A DNA stretch of 32,075 nt from an uncultured Pseudomonadota bacterium. Lineage in GTDB: Bacteria > Pseudomonadota > Gammaproteobacteria > Steroidobacterales > Steroidobacteraceae. Location: the NCBI GenBank assembly GCA_902826635.1, contig CADEFQ010000019.1:4047-36121 (forward strand). The letters run 5' to 3'. Within the stretch, counting starts at the first letter, position 1, and the number at the start of each line of letters is the position of its first letter. Position numbers and translations under genes: made by a program. The notes beneath the pieces were generated by a model. It worked only from the letters and a program-made list of their open reading frames with translations, was not told the DNA's origin and searched no databases. This document shows positions 20,198-28,017 of this stretch, one piece after another.

Positions 20198-20232
20198 CTA
20201 TTCGCCGTCCGTCGTTCGCTGTTCGCTCTTCG
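20198..20232. repeat. Second 7-bp repeat array, in the 3' end of gpsA
   Basis: Five phased units read CTATTCG, CCGTCCG, TCGTTCG, CTGTTCG and CTCTTCG on the plus strand. They encode the last residues and stop of GpsA (KSEQRTTDGE) and begin 15 bases after the symporter stop. The motif differs from the 18.4-kb array but has the same period. Confidence 0.6.
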
Positions 20233-21250
20233 TATCGACCTCGGCCCTCACCGGCCGGGTCATCAGGTCCTTCACGACGACCGCCGCGGGCACCCCTTCG
20301 TAGAGCGTCTTGTGGATGCCCTCGACGATCGGCATCGACACGCCTTCACGCTGCGCGGCCTTGAGGACCGCGCGCGCCGCCGGGTAGCCCTCGACGACCT
20401 GTCCTATCTGGCGCAGCGCCGCCTCGGGTGTCGCCCCGCCCGCGAGCAGCAAGCCGAAGCGGCGGTTGCGCGATTGGTCGTCGGTGCAGGTCAGCACGAG
20501 GTCGCCCAGCCCCGCGAGACCCATGAAGGTTTCGCTGCGCGCGCCGAGCGCCACGCCGAGGCGCATCATTTCGGCGAGCCCGCGCGTGATCAGCGCGATG
20601 CGGGTGTTGGCGCCGAAGCCGAGCCCGTCGGCGAGCCCCGCGCCGACCGCGAGCACGTTCTTGACGGCCCCGCCGGTTTCAACGCCGACGATATCGGTCG
20701 AGGTGTAGGCGCGGAATTTCTCGGACGAGATGTCCTCCGCGAGCCGGTGTGCGAACGCCTCGTCCGGCGACGCCACCGTCATGGCCGTCGGCAGGCCGGC
20801 GCCCACTTCCCGTGCGAAAGTCGGCCCCGAGAGAACGGCGATGTCGAGGCGCGCGCCGAGCACTTCGCGCGCGACCTGATGCGGCAGCAAGCCCGTCGCG
20901 AGTTCGAAACCCTTGGTGGCCCAGGTGATTCCCGTGCCCGTTTCGACGAGGCGCGCCACCTCGGTCAGCACTTCGCGAAACGCGTGGCTCGGCACCACGA
21001 GGAGGAGGGTGCTCGCGCCCTGCAGCGCGCGCGCGAGCGCAGGCTCGACGGTGAGCCGATCGGGAAACGGCGCCTCGGGCAGGTAGCGCGCGTTGCGGCG
21101 CGCGGCGCCCATGCGGGCGAGTTCCGCGGCGTCGCGACTCCACAACCTGACCGCGTGCCCCGCGCGCGCGAACTGGATGGCGAGCGCGGTGCCCCACGAA
21201 CCTGCGCCGAGGACGGCGATCGGCGCGCGCGGGGTGGCGGCCGCCGTCAC
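20198..21250 (-). CDS. gpsA: Glycerol-3-phosphate dehydrogenase [NAD(P)+]
   Basis: A 350-residue cytosolic enzyme that reduces dihydroxyacetone phosphate to sn-glycerol 3-phosphate for phospholipid synthesis. The Rossmann motif GAGSWGTALA is at 15-24, then LVVPSHAFREVL, WATKGFE, AVLSGPTFAREV, the catalytic-lysine segment GGAVKNVLAVGAGLADGLGFG, and the substrate loop MGLAGLGDLVLTCT with SRNRRFG. It starts at a GTG one base after the secB stop, continuing the rhodanese-grxC-secB-gpsA operon. The last ten or so residues are hydrophilic and encoded by a 7-bp repeat array, which probably extended the C-terminus. Confidence 0.97.
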   Translation of the reverse strand: MTAAATPRAPIAVLGAGSWGTALAIQFARAGHAVRLWSRDAAELARMGAARRNARYLPEAPFPDRLTVEPALARALQGASTLLLVVPSHAFREVLTEVARLVETGTGITWATKGFELATGLLPHQVAREVLGARLDIAVLSGPTFAREVGAGLPTAMTVASPDEAFAHRLAEDISSEKFRAYTSTDIVGVETGGAVKNVLAVGAGLADGLGFGANTRIALITRGLAEMMRLGVALGARSETFMGLAGLGDLVLTCTDDQSRNRRFGLLLAGGATPEAALRQIGQVVEGYPAARAVLKAAQREGVSMPIVEGIHKTLYEGVPAAVVVKDLMTRPVRAEVDTKSEQRTTDGE

Positions 21251-21251
21251 G

Positions 21252-21719
21252 TCAGTTCTTCGTCGCGTTCTGCCCGTCGGCGATCGAGCGGGCGTAGAGC
21301 GCTTCGAAGTTCACGGGCGGCAGCAGGAACTGCGGGAACCCGCCTTGCATCACGAGGTTCGACACCGCGGCCCGTGCGTACGGGAACAGCACCCCGGGGC
21401 ACACGCTCGACAGCGCGCGCTTCAGGTCGTCGTCGGACAGGTTGCGCATCAGGAACGCGCCGGCCTGTTTCACTTCGACGAGGAACGCGGTCTGCTCGCC
21501 CTGCTTCGCCGACACGGTGACGGTGAGCAGCACTTCGCGCACGTCGTCGCCGATCACCGTGACCGACGTGTTGAGGTCCAGGTTGATCTTGGGGTTCCAG
21601 TTCTCTTCGATCCGCGGCCCTTGCGGCGATTCGAACGAACAATCCTTCAGGTACACGACCTGCAGTGCGAGCTGCGGGCCAGTCTCGTCCGGTGCGGCGC
21701 CGGGGGTTTCTGTGCTCAC
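21252..21719 (-). CDS. secB: Protein-export chaperone SecB
   Basis: A 155-residue tetrameric cytosolic chaperone that holds precursors unfolded and hands them to SecA. Characteristic parts are LALQVVYLKDCSFESPQGP, NPKINLDLNTSV, CPGVLFPYARAAVSNLVMQGGFPQFLLPPVNFEALY. The length matches the family. Initiation is at GTG (21719), with GGGAG 9 bases before it; this overlaps the grxC stop in a GTGA. Confidence 0.97.
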   Translation of the reverse strand: MSTETPGAAPDETGPQLALQVVYLKDCSFESPQGPRIEENWNPKINLDLNTSVTVIGDDVREVLLTVTVSAKQGEQTAFLVEVKQAGAFLMRNLSDDDLKRALSSVCPGVLFPYARAAVSNLVMQGGFPQFLLPPVNFEALYARSIADGQNATKN

Positions 21720-21979
21720 GTTGGGCTTCTCCCGAGTAACGAATCCAGTTGGCCGGCGGCTTCGAGTGTGAGCAGTTCGTCCGATCCGCCCACATGCGTG
21801 TCGCCGATGAAAATTTGCGGCACCGTGCGCTGGCCGCTGCGGCGGATCATTTCTTCCCGGCCGGCGGAATCCACGTCGATTTCCTCGAACTCGACGCCTT
21901 TCGCCGTGAAGAGCTTGCGCGCCCGCGCGCAATAGGGGCACCAGCCGGTCGCGTACATCACGACTTTCGGTGTCGTCAC
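21716..21979 (-). CDS. grxC: Glutaredoxin 3
   Basis: An 87-residue dithiol glutaredoxin reducing disulfides and glutathionylated proteins in the cytosol. The active site is CPYC in YATGWCPYCARARKLF, with the cis-proline segment RTVPQIFIGDTHVGGSDEL. Starts at GTG overlapping the stop of the rhodanese-like gene (GTGA). Position before secB is a widely conserved arrangement. Confidence 0.96.
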   Translation of the reverse strand: MTTPKVVMYATGWCPYCARARKLFTAKGVEFEEIDVDSAGREEMIRRSGQRTVPQIFIGDTHVGGSDELLTLEAAGQLDSLLGRSPT

Positions 21980-22404
21980 TTCGCGCCCTTGGTGAGCGGG
22001 AGGTTCTCGGCGCGCCACGCCGTGACGCCGCCGCGCAGGTTCACGGCCTTCTTGAAGCCCTGGGCCGCGAGCTGGCGCGCCGCGGTGGCGCCGAGGGAGC
22101 CGCCTTCGTCGTACACGACGATCGGCTTTTCCAGGTGCTTCTTCAGGGTTTCACCGGCCTTCAGGATCTCGGCCGACGCCATGTGCCTGGCGCCACCCAC
22201 GTGGCCCGCGGCGAATTGTTCGGCAGTGCGGATGTCGAGCACCAGCGCGTGGTGGTTCATCAGTCGAATCGCCTCTTGTGGCGACACGGCCGCGAACGCA
22301 TGCGCGCGGGCGCGCAGTTCGTAGGCGATCGCGACGACGAGGGCGAGCCCGGTCGCACCCACGAGCCACGGGTGTCGGGCGATGTACTCGAGTGCCTGCT
22401 CCAT
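21976..22404 (-). CDS. Membrane-anchored rhodanese-like protein, YibN type, lacking the catalytic cysteine
   Basis: A 142-residue protein with one N-terminal membrane helix (PWLVGATGLALVVAIAYEL, about 13-31) and a cytosolic rhodanese domain: EAIRLMNHHALVLDIRTAEQFAAGHVGGA, then the C-terminal GFKKAVNLRGGVTAW. The active-site loop that normally reads C-x-x-G follows VVY here as DEGGSLG, so the sulfur-carrying cysteine is replaced and sulfurtransferase activity is not expected. YibN in the same operon position in Enterobacteria has been linked to the membrane-protein export apparatus; that this protein acts similarly is inference. It is the first gene of the grxC-secB-gpsA operon. Confidence 0.9.
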   Translation of the reverse strand: MEQALEYIARHPWLVGATGLALVVAIAYELRARAHAFAAVSPQEAIRLMNHHALVLDIRTAEQFAAGHVGGARHMASAEILKAGETLKKHLEKPIVVYDEGGSLGATAARQLAAQGFKKAVNLRGGVTAWRAENLPLTKGAK

Positions 22405-22434
22405 GGGACGGGGAACCTCTGCAAAGGGCCGCGA

Positions 22435-22440
22435 ATTATA
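22435..22440 (-). promoter_or_regulatory. Consensus -10 box of the rhodanese-grxC-secB-gpsA operon
   Basis: TATAAT on the minus strand, 30 bases before the ATG at 22404. Its surroundings, CCGCTATAATTCGCGGCC, match the glyQ promoter core at 17 of 18 bases. Confidence 0.6.
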
Positions 22441-22453
22441 GCGGGGACGCTGC

Positions 22454-22464
22454 GCTAGACTAGC
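22454..22464. promoter_or_regulatory. GCTAG-A-CTAGC dyad over a candidate envC -10 box
   Basis: A perfect 5+1+5 dyad contains TAGACT (4 of 6 to the -10 consensus), which lies 7 bases before the envC ATG. CTAG is usually scarce in proteobacterial DNA, so two copies in 11 bases stand out. Confidence 0.3.
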
Positions 22465-22468
22465 CTCG

Positions 22469-23638
22469 ATGCGAGTTTGCCGGTTTTCCCTGCCGTTCTG
22501 TATTGCACTTCTCGTCGGGCTCACGGCCGGAATCGCCGGCGCCCAGACGGGCAAGGAGGCCGCCCGGGCCGAAGCCGACCTGAAGGGCGTCAAGGCCGAG
22601 ATCGCGAAGATCGCGGCCCAGGTGAAGCGCGATTCGGTCGACCGCAACAAGCTCACCCGCAACCTGCGTGCCGCCGAGGTGTCGGTGGCCGGTGCGCGCG
22701 ACGAACTCGGGCGCCTGCGGCGCGAGCGCGGCGAGCGTGTCGCGAAACGGGCGGCGCTCGCGAAGGAGAAGGCGACGCGCGAGGCCGCGCTGGCGTCCGA
22801 GCAGCGCGAACTGGGCAGTGAACTGCGCAGCGCCTATCTGATCGGGCGCGAAGAGCCGCTCAAGCTGCTGCTCAACCAGGAAGATCCCGCGCGCGCAGGC
22901 CGCATGTTCGCCTTCTACAGCTACTTCGGCCGCGCGCGCGCCGACCGGATCGCGAGCATCGAGGCGCATGTCGCGGAAATCGCCGTGCTCGAGACCCGGT
23001 TGAAGGCGGAGGAAGAGCGCCTCGCCGCGCTCGAGACGCAACAGAAAGCGCAGCTGACGCAGCTCGAAGCGTCGCGCGCCGAGCGTGGCAAGGCGCTGGC
23101 GGCGCTCGAGTCGGAGTCGCGCACGCGCGCCGCGGCGCTCGAACAGTTGCGCCGGGAGCAGGCCGGGCTCGAGAAACTGGTGCGCGACCTGAAGCGCGCG
23201 CTCGAGCAGTACCCGGTCGACGGCAAGGCGGCGTTTGCGAAGCTGCGCGGCAAGCTGGCGTGGCCCGCGGCAGGCAAGCTGATCGCAAACTTCGGCGCCG
23301 TGCGCGCCGGCGCGATCAAATGGGACGGCGTGATGATCGCGACCGAGCGCGGCGCGCCGGTGCGCAGCGTCGCGAGTGGCCGCATCGCCTACGCCGACTG
23401 GTTGCCCGGCCTCGGCCTGCTCGTGATCGTCGATCACGGCAACAATTACCTCAGCCTCTATGGCCACAACGACCAGCTCTACAAAGCGGTCGGGGAACGC
23501 GTCGCCCCGGGCGATACGATCGCCGCCGCCGGCGACAGCGGCGGCCGCAGTCGCCCGGAGCTCTACTTCGAGATCCGGCGGGCCGGAAAGCCCATCGATC
23601 CGCGGCCGTGGTTCCGGCAGGCGGCACCGCAACCGTAA
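22469..23638 (+). CDS. envC: Murein hydrolase activator EnvC (degenerate LytM/M23 domain)
   Basis: A 389-residue periplasmic protein with a signal peptide (cleavage likely after AGA, about residue 25), a long coiled coil at about 28-250 rich in Lys, Glu, Ala and Arg, and a C-terminal LytM domain (about 265-380). In EnvC the coiled coil binds FtsEX and the LytM domain activates amidases during septum splitting. The domain is degenerate: the usual metal-binding HxxxD region reads KWDGVMI, and the last motif is LYFEIRR where active enzymes carry HxH. This matches activator EnvC proteins rather than active endopeptidases. Divergent from the rhodanese operon. Confidence 0.94.
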   Translation: MRVCRFSLPFCIALLVGLTAGIAGAQTGKEAARAEADLKGVKAEIAKIAAQVKRDSVDRNKLTRNLRAAEVSVAGARDELGRLRRERGERVAKRAALAKEKATREAALASEQRELGSELRSAYLIGREEPLKLLLNQEDPARAGRMFAFYSYFGRARADRIASIEAHVAEIAVLETRLKAEEERLAALETQQKAQLTQLEASRAERGKALAALESESRTRAAALEQLRREQAGLEKLVRDLKRALEQYPVDGKAAFAKLRGKLAWPAAGKLIANFGAVRAGAIKWDGVMIATERGAPVRSVASGRIAYADWLPGLGLLVIVDHGNNYLSLYGHNDQLYKAVGERVAPGDTIAAAGDSGGRSRPELYFEIRRAGKPIDPRPWFRQAAPQP

Positions 23639-23655
23639 CAGTGCCCGGCGCCCGG

Positions 23656-23671
23656 CGTGACGCGCGTCACG
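23656..23671. promoter_or_regulatory. 16-bp palindrome of CRP/Clp type upstream of the EAL gene
   Basis: CGTGACGCGCGTCACG is a perfect palindrome containing GTGA-N6-TCAC, the core of CRP-family sites. It lies about 160 bases before the EAL-protein start, in a 191-base gap where I recognise nothing else. The GC-rich composition makes a chance occurrence possible. Confidence 0.35.
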
Positions 23672-23829
23672 ACATTTCGGGTGTTTCACGCACGATTTGC
23701 GACTCCGGCGGCGGTGCCCGCGTCGCCCACACTCCGCCTGTCGCGGCGACTTGACGAAACGCCAACTGGATCAACCTCTCCACAGGCCATGGCATGCCAA
23801 GGTGCGGGCCACGCCCGGGGGTTAGCTGG

Positions 23830-26076
23830 ATGCCCATGCCTGCGGAAAACATGCGTTCGAGCCAATGGAACTCCCTCGAACCGTACGCGCAACTCGTTCG
23901 CTCGCTGATGCCGCGGGCCGCGAGCGTCGCCGTGTTCGACGCGAATGCGAAGCTGCGCTGGTCGAATGATTCCGCGACCTGGCCCGAACTCGTCACTGCG
24001 GTCGAACGTTCTGCGCAGGATGCGACCGGCGACAGTGCGAATCCCGGGCAGTTGCGCGTCCTCGAAGGCGACGTCCCGCTCTACCTGTGCTGGCTGCGCG
24101 ACGACGATGCCCGCGAGCTCATTGCCGTCGTCGCGATCCAGTGTCGTGCGAACAGCGATAGCGACCAGCGTTCGTTTTCCTTCGTGCACGCCCTCATCCG
24201 TCCGGCGCTCGAGTGCCTGCGCCGCGAGCTTGTCTCGCGCCACAGCATCGATTTCCTGTCCGAGAACCTGAGCGCGCGCGATCGCGATCTCGAACTCGTG
24301 CTCGCCGTTTCGAGTCGCGACGGCGTGCGGCCGGGCGACGACGCCTCGGCGCTGCGCGTGATCCTCGAGAACACCGTGGCGCACCTCGGCTGCGCGCTCG
24401 CGGCGCTGCTCGTGCCCGAGAAGAGCCTGGTGCTCTTCCGGATGCCGGACGACAAGCCCGCCGACGGGCGGCTCCTCGCGCAGACGCACCGGCACCTGCT
24501 GTCGCTCGCGCAGGTGCGCCGCGATCCGCTCATCATGAACCGGCTCGCGCAGAACTCCGCGTTTGGCGCGCTGCCGTACAAGATCCTCTCGTGCTCGCTG
24601 CGCAGCGCCGCGGCGCGCCCGATCGGCATTTTCGCGCTCTTTCGCCACGAATCCGCCGCCGATTTCACCGACCGCGACGCGCGCCTCGTCGACGTGCTGT
24701 CACGCAAGGCCTCGATGATCATCGAGGCGAGCTACGATTCGATGACCGGCCTCCTGAACCGCCAGGCGTTCGAACAGCGCGTCGGCGACCTGCTGGCGCG
24801 AAAGGAGGGCGCGAAGAGTCTCGCGGTGCTCTATGTCGACGTCGACCAGCTGCATCTCGTCAACGAGAACTTCGGCATGCACGTCGGCGACCTGATGCTC
24901 TCGATGCTCGCCGACATGATGCGCCGGCGCCTGCCGCCGGGCGCGGTGCTGTCGCGCATTTCGGGCGACCGGTTCGCCGTCGCCATGCCCGGGAGCCTCG
25001 AAGCGGCGCTCGAACTCGCCACGTCGTGGTGCGAGGTCGCCGCGCAACTGGCCGCGGTGCAGGGCGACGAGCGATCGCGCGCGTCGCTGAGCATCGGTGT
25101 CGCGGAGCTCGCGCGCGACGGTGGCGAGCTGACGCATGCGCTCGCCGCGGCCGAGACCGCCTGCAAAGCCGCGAAGGATCGCGGCCGCAACCGCGCCGAG
25201 GCGTATCTCGCCGCCGATGAAAGCGTCGTGCGGCGCTTCACCGACATCACGATCGCGGCCTCGCTGCGTGCCGCGGTCGCCGACGATCGCCTGCGACTCG
25301 ATGCCCAGTTCATCCTGCCGCTCGACGCCGCTCACGGCCATCCGCCGCATTTCGAGCTGCTGCTGCGCATGATCGACGACGACGGCAACACGGTCGGGCC
25401 CGACCGCTTCCTCTCCGCCGCGAACCGCTACCAACTGATGCCGACCATCGATCGCTGGGTGATCGATCATGCGCTCGCGCAGTTGCAGCCCCACGCCGGG
25501 ATGATCGCGACCTCGCGCGCGGTTTTTGCCATCAACTTTTCGGGCCAGTCGCTGAACGACGCCGAATTCGCCGACGAGCTGATCGCACGCATCGAGGCGA
25601 GCGGGCTGCCGCCGCAGTCGCTGTGCTTCGAGCTCACCGAGAGCGCGACCATCGCCAACCTCGCGCGCGCCGAAGTGCTGATGCGGCGGCTGCGCAAGCT
25701 TGGTTGCGGCGTTGCGCTCGACGATTTCGGCACCGGGCTCTCCTCGCTCGCCTACCTGCGACAACTGCCGGTGTCGATGCTCAAGATCGACGGCAGTTTC
25801 GTCCGCGACATCCTGCGCGACGCGCGCTCGGAATCGCTGGTGCAGGCCGTGGCGCAGCTGGCGCGTTCGATGCAGATGGTCACTGTGGCGGAATATGTCG
25901 AAACCGATCCGATCCGCGAGCGCATCGCAGCACTCGGCGTCGACTATGGGCAGGGTTTTTCGATCGGTCGCCCGGTTCCGCTGGCTGAGGTCCTCGCCAA
26001 CCTGCCCGCGGCGCTCGATCGCGTGCCGCGACTGACCCACGAACCGGCCGGCGATCCGGCCGTGAGTCTCCATTAG
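23830..26076 (+). CDS. GGDEF/EAL protein with degenerate cyclase and probable c-di-GMP phosphodiesterase domain
   Basis: A 748-residue cytosolic signalling protein. About 20-160 resembles a sensory PAS-like domain and about 165-295 a GAF-like domain (both weak calls). The GGDEF domain starts at YDSMTGLLNRQAFEQR, but its active-site loop is Ser378-Gly-Asp-Arg-Phe382, so cyclase activity is unlikely. The EAL domain keeps Glu509 (as ELLLRM), NFSGQSL, FELTESATIAN, Asp631-Asp632-Phe-Gly-Thr-Gly, LKIDGSFV, VAEYVE and the QGFSIGRP tail, so c-di-GMP hydrolysis is plausible, perhaps tuned by GTP or c-di-GMP binding to the degenerate partner. No membrane helix is apparent. Start taken at 23830; 23794 and 23836 are also in frame. 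It interrupts the frequent envC-ctpA pairing. Confidence 0.9.
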   Translation: MPMPAENMRSSQWNSLEPYAQLVRSLMPRAASVAVFDANAKLRWSNDSATWPELVTAVERSAQDATGDSANPGQLRVLEGDVPLYLCWLRDDDARELIAVVAIQCRANSDSDQRSFSFVHALIRPALECLRRELVSRHSIDFLSENLSARDRDLELVLAVSSRDGVRPGDDASALRVILENTVAHLGCALAALLVPEKSLVLFRMPDDKPADGRLLAQTHRHLLSLAQVRRDPLIMNRLAQNSAFGALPYKILSCSLRSAAARPIGIFALFRHESAADFTDRDARLVDVLSRKASMIIEASYDSMTGLLNRQAFEQRVGDLLARKEGAKSLAVLYVDVDQLHLVNENFGMHVGDLMLSMLADMMRRRLPPGAVLSRISGDRFAVAMPGSLEAALELATSWCEVAAQLAAVQGDERSRASLSIGVAELARDGGELTHALAAAETACKAAKDRGRNRAEAYLAADESVVRRFTDITIAASLRAAVADDRLRLDAQFILPLDAAHGHPPHFELLLRMIDDDGNTVGPDRFLSAANRYQLMPTIDRWVIDHALAQLQPHAGMIATSRAVFAINFSGQSLNDAEFADELIARIEASGLPPQSLCFELTESATIANLARAEVLMRRLRKLGCGVALDDFGTGLSSLAYLRQLPVSMLKIDGSFVRDILRDARSESLVQAVAQLARSMQMVTVAEYVETDPIRERIAALGVDYGQGFSIGRPVPLAEVLANLPAALDRVPRLTHEPAGDPAVSLH

Positions 26077-26139
26077 TGCGCCTCCCGGGGGCCTCCATGG
26101 AAACTTGCCGCCAACGCCGGGCTGTGTAGTAATCGGCCC

Positions 26140-27357
26140 ATGCAGGTCCGTTCCCGCACCATGCTGGCGCTCGCCACAGGAGCCGTGCTCGGCTTTTCAG
26201 CGTCGATGGCCGGCAATGTGCTCGCCGAGCTGCGCAGTGGTGCGGAAGCGGCCGACACCGTGCTGCCCTGGGAAGACGCGCGCCTGCTCGCCGAAGTGCT
26301 CGAGCGGGTGAAGCGCGACTATGTCGATGGCGTCGACGACCACGCGCTGATGGACCAGGCCATTCGTGGCATGGTGGGCAGCCTCGATCCGCATTCGGCT
26401 TTTCTCGATGCCGACGAATACGACGAGATCCGCGCGAGCACCACGGGGTCCTATCCGGGTGTCGGGATCGAGATCGCGGCCGAAGCCGAAGGCATCAAGG
26501 TGCTGCGCCCGATCGAAGGTTCGCCGGCCTTCCAGGCGGGCATCCGGTCGGGCGACCTGATCGTCGCGATCGACGGCGAAAAAATCGGCGTTGACGTGAA
26601 CCAGGCGATCGAGCGCATGCGCGGGCCCGCGGGCAGTCGCGTCACGCTGACGCTGGCGCGCGCCGGCACGCCCTCACCGATCGACGTTGCGCTGCAGCGC
26701 GCGCAGGTGGCCGTGCACAGCGTCGAGCACGCGTTGCTCGAGCCCGGTTACGGGTACTTGCGTATCACCAATTTCAGCGAAACCACCGCCGCCGATGTGG
26801 ATCGCGCGATTGCGGACCTCGAGCGCGCCTGCAAGGGCGGTCTCGCGGGGCTCGTGCTCGACCTGCGCAACAATCCCGGCGGTGTGCTCGAAGCCGCGGT
26901 CGAAGTGTCGGACGCATTCCTCGACTCCGGCGTCATCGTGACGGCCGAAGGCCGCACGCCCGATTCACGCTTCCGCATGGAGGCGTCGCCGGGTGACGAG
27001 ATCGCGGGCGCCAGTCTGGCCGTGCTGGTGAACGGCGCTTCGGCGTCGGCCGCGGAGATCCTGGCCGGCGCGCTCAAGGACCATCACCGTGCCGTGCTGG
27101 TCGGCCGCACCACCTACGGCAAGGGTTCCGTGCAGACGGTGATGCCGCTGTCGAACGGGCGCGCCGTGAAGCTCACCACGTCGCGCTACTTCACGCCGTC
27201 CGGCGCTTCGATCCAGGACACGGGCATCGCGCCCGACATCGTGATCGACGGCAAGGAAACCACGCCGGACACGACCACCGTGACGAGCGACCGCGAGGTG
27301 CGGATCGCGCTCGACGCGCTGAAATCGCGCAGCCGGCTCGCGCGCGCCGATCGCTGA
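26140..27357 (+). CDS. ctpA: Carboxy-terminal processing serine protease (S41)
   Basis: A 405-residue exported protease with an N-terminal signal or anchor (about 1-28, LALATGAVLGFSASMAGNVLA). The PDZ domain lies at about 100-185 (PGVGIEIAAEAEGIKVLRPI, GIRSGDLIVAIDGEKI). The S41 catalytic core has Ser303 in NGASASAAEI and Lys328 in GRTTYGKGSVQT, with the 25-residue spacing normal for the Ser-Lys dyad. It cleaves C-terminal tails of periplasmic proteins, in related species including cell-wall hydrolases, which fits proximity to envC. The upstream 63-base gap has a weak TTGCCG-17-AGTAAT promoter just before the ATG. Confidence 0.95.
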   Translation: MQVRSRTMLALATGAVLGFSASMAGNVLAELRSGAEAADTVLPWEDARLLAEVLERVKRDYVDGVDDHALMDQAIRGMVGSLDPHSAFLDADEYDEIRASTTGSYPGVGIEIAAEAEGIKVLRPIEGSPAFQAGIRSGDLIVAIDGEKIGVDVNQAIERMRGPAGSRVTLTLARAGTPSPIDVALQRAQVAVHSVEHALLEPGYGYLRITNFSETTAADVDRAIADLERACKGGLAGLVLDLRNNPGGVLEAAVEVSDAFLDSGVIVTAEGRTPDSRFRMEASPGDEIAGASLAVLVNGASASAAEILAGALKDHHRAVLVGRTTYGKGSVQTVMPLSNGRAVKLTTSRYFTPSGASIQDTGIAPDIVIDGKETTPDTTTVTSDREVRIALDALKSRSRLARADR

Positions 27358-27360
27358 CGT

Positions 27361-28017
27361 TTGGAATTCCTGCAGCCGCTGATCGACCTCGTGCTGCACC
27401 TCGACCGCCATCTGGTCGAGTTGCTGGTGCGTTTCGACGTGTGGATCTACGCGATCCTGTTCCTGATCATCTTCGCCGAAACCGGGTTCGTGGTGACCCC
27501 GTTCCTGCCGGGCGATTCGCTGCTGTTCGCGGTCGGCGCGCTGTCGGCCGTCGACACGAGCGGCACGTTGACACCGGTCGCGGCGAGCCTCGTGCTCGCC
27601 GCCGCGGCGATACTCGGCAACTCGGCGAACTATGCGATCGGCGCGCGCATCGGTCCGCCCGCCTTCAGCGGCCGCTATCGTTTCCTGAAGGTCGAGTACC
27701 TGCGCGAAACCGAAGACTACTTCCGCCGCTACGGCCCGATGACGATCGTGCTGTCGCGCTTCGTACCGATCATTCGCACCTTCGCGCCGTTCGTCGCGGG
27801 CGTGGGGCGGATGCCGTACGCGCGTTTCCAGGCCTACAACATCGCAGGCGGGGCGGGCTGGGTGGTGCTGCTCGTCGTCGCAGGCTACCTCTTCGGCAAC
27901 CTGCCGTGGATCAAGCAGAACTTTGGCCTCGTCACGGTGCTGATCATCGTCGTGTCCGTGATCCCGATGGGCCTGATGATGTGGCGTTCTAGGAAAGAGC
28001 GCGCAGCGCGCCGATGA
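27361..28017 (+). CDS. DedA-family membrane protein
   Basis: A 218-residue inner-membrane protein of the DedA/VTT family, associated with lipid-carrier flipping and proton-motive-force maintenance. Typical segments are YAILFLIIFAETGFVVTPFLPGDSLLF, the amphipathic SRFVPIIRTFAPFVAGVGRM, and FQAYNIAGGAGWVVLLVVAGYLFG. The start is a TTG three bases after the ctpA stop, chosen because MEFLQPLIDLVLHLD is the familiar N-terminus; no good Shine-Dalgarno is seen, so translational coupling to ctpA is likely. Its 3' end overlaps the convergent MAPEG gene by 29 bases. Confidence 0.92.
   Translation: MEFLQPLIDLVLHLDRHLVELLVRFDVWIYAILFLIIFAETGFVVTPFLPGDSLLFAVGALSAVDTSGTLTPVAASLVLAAAAILGNSANYAIGARIGPPAFSGRYRFLKVEYLRETEDYFRRYGPMTIVLSRFVPIIRTFAPFVAGVGRMPYARFQAYNIAGGAGWVVLLVVAGYLFGNLPWIKQNFGLVTVLIIVVSVIPMGLMMWRSRKERAARR

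Noticed and set aside
18965..21520. An 851-codon plus-strand open frame across the symporter and gpsA/secB
   Set aside because: Arg/Ala/Gly-rich shadow translation with no recognisable domain; the real genes in other frames explain the region fully.
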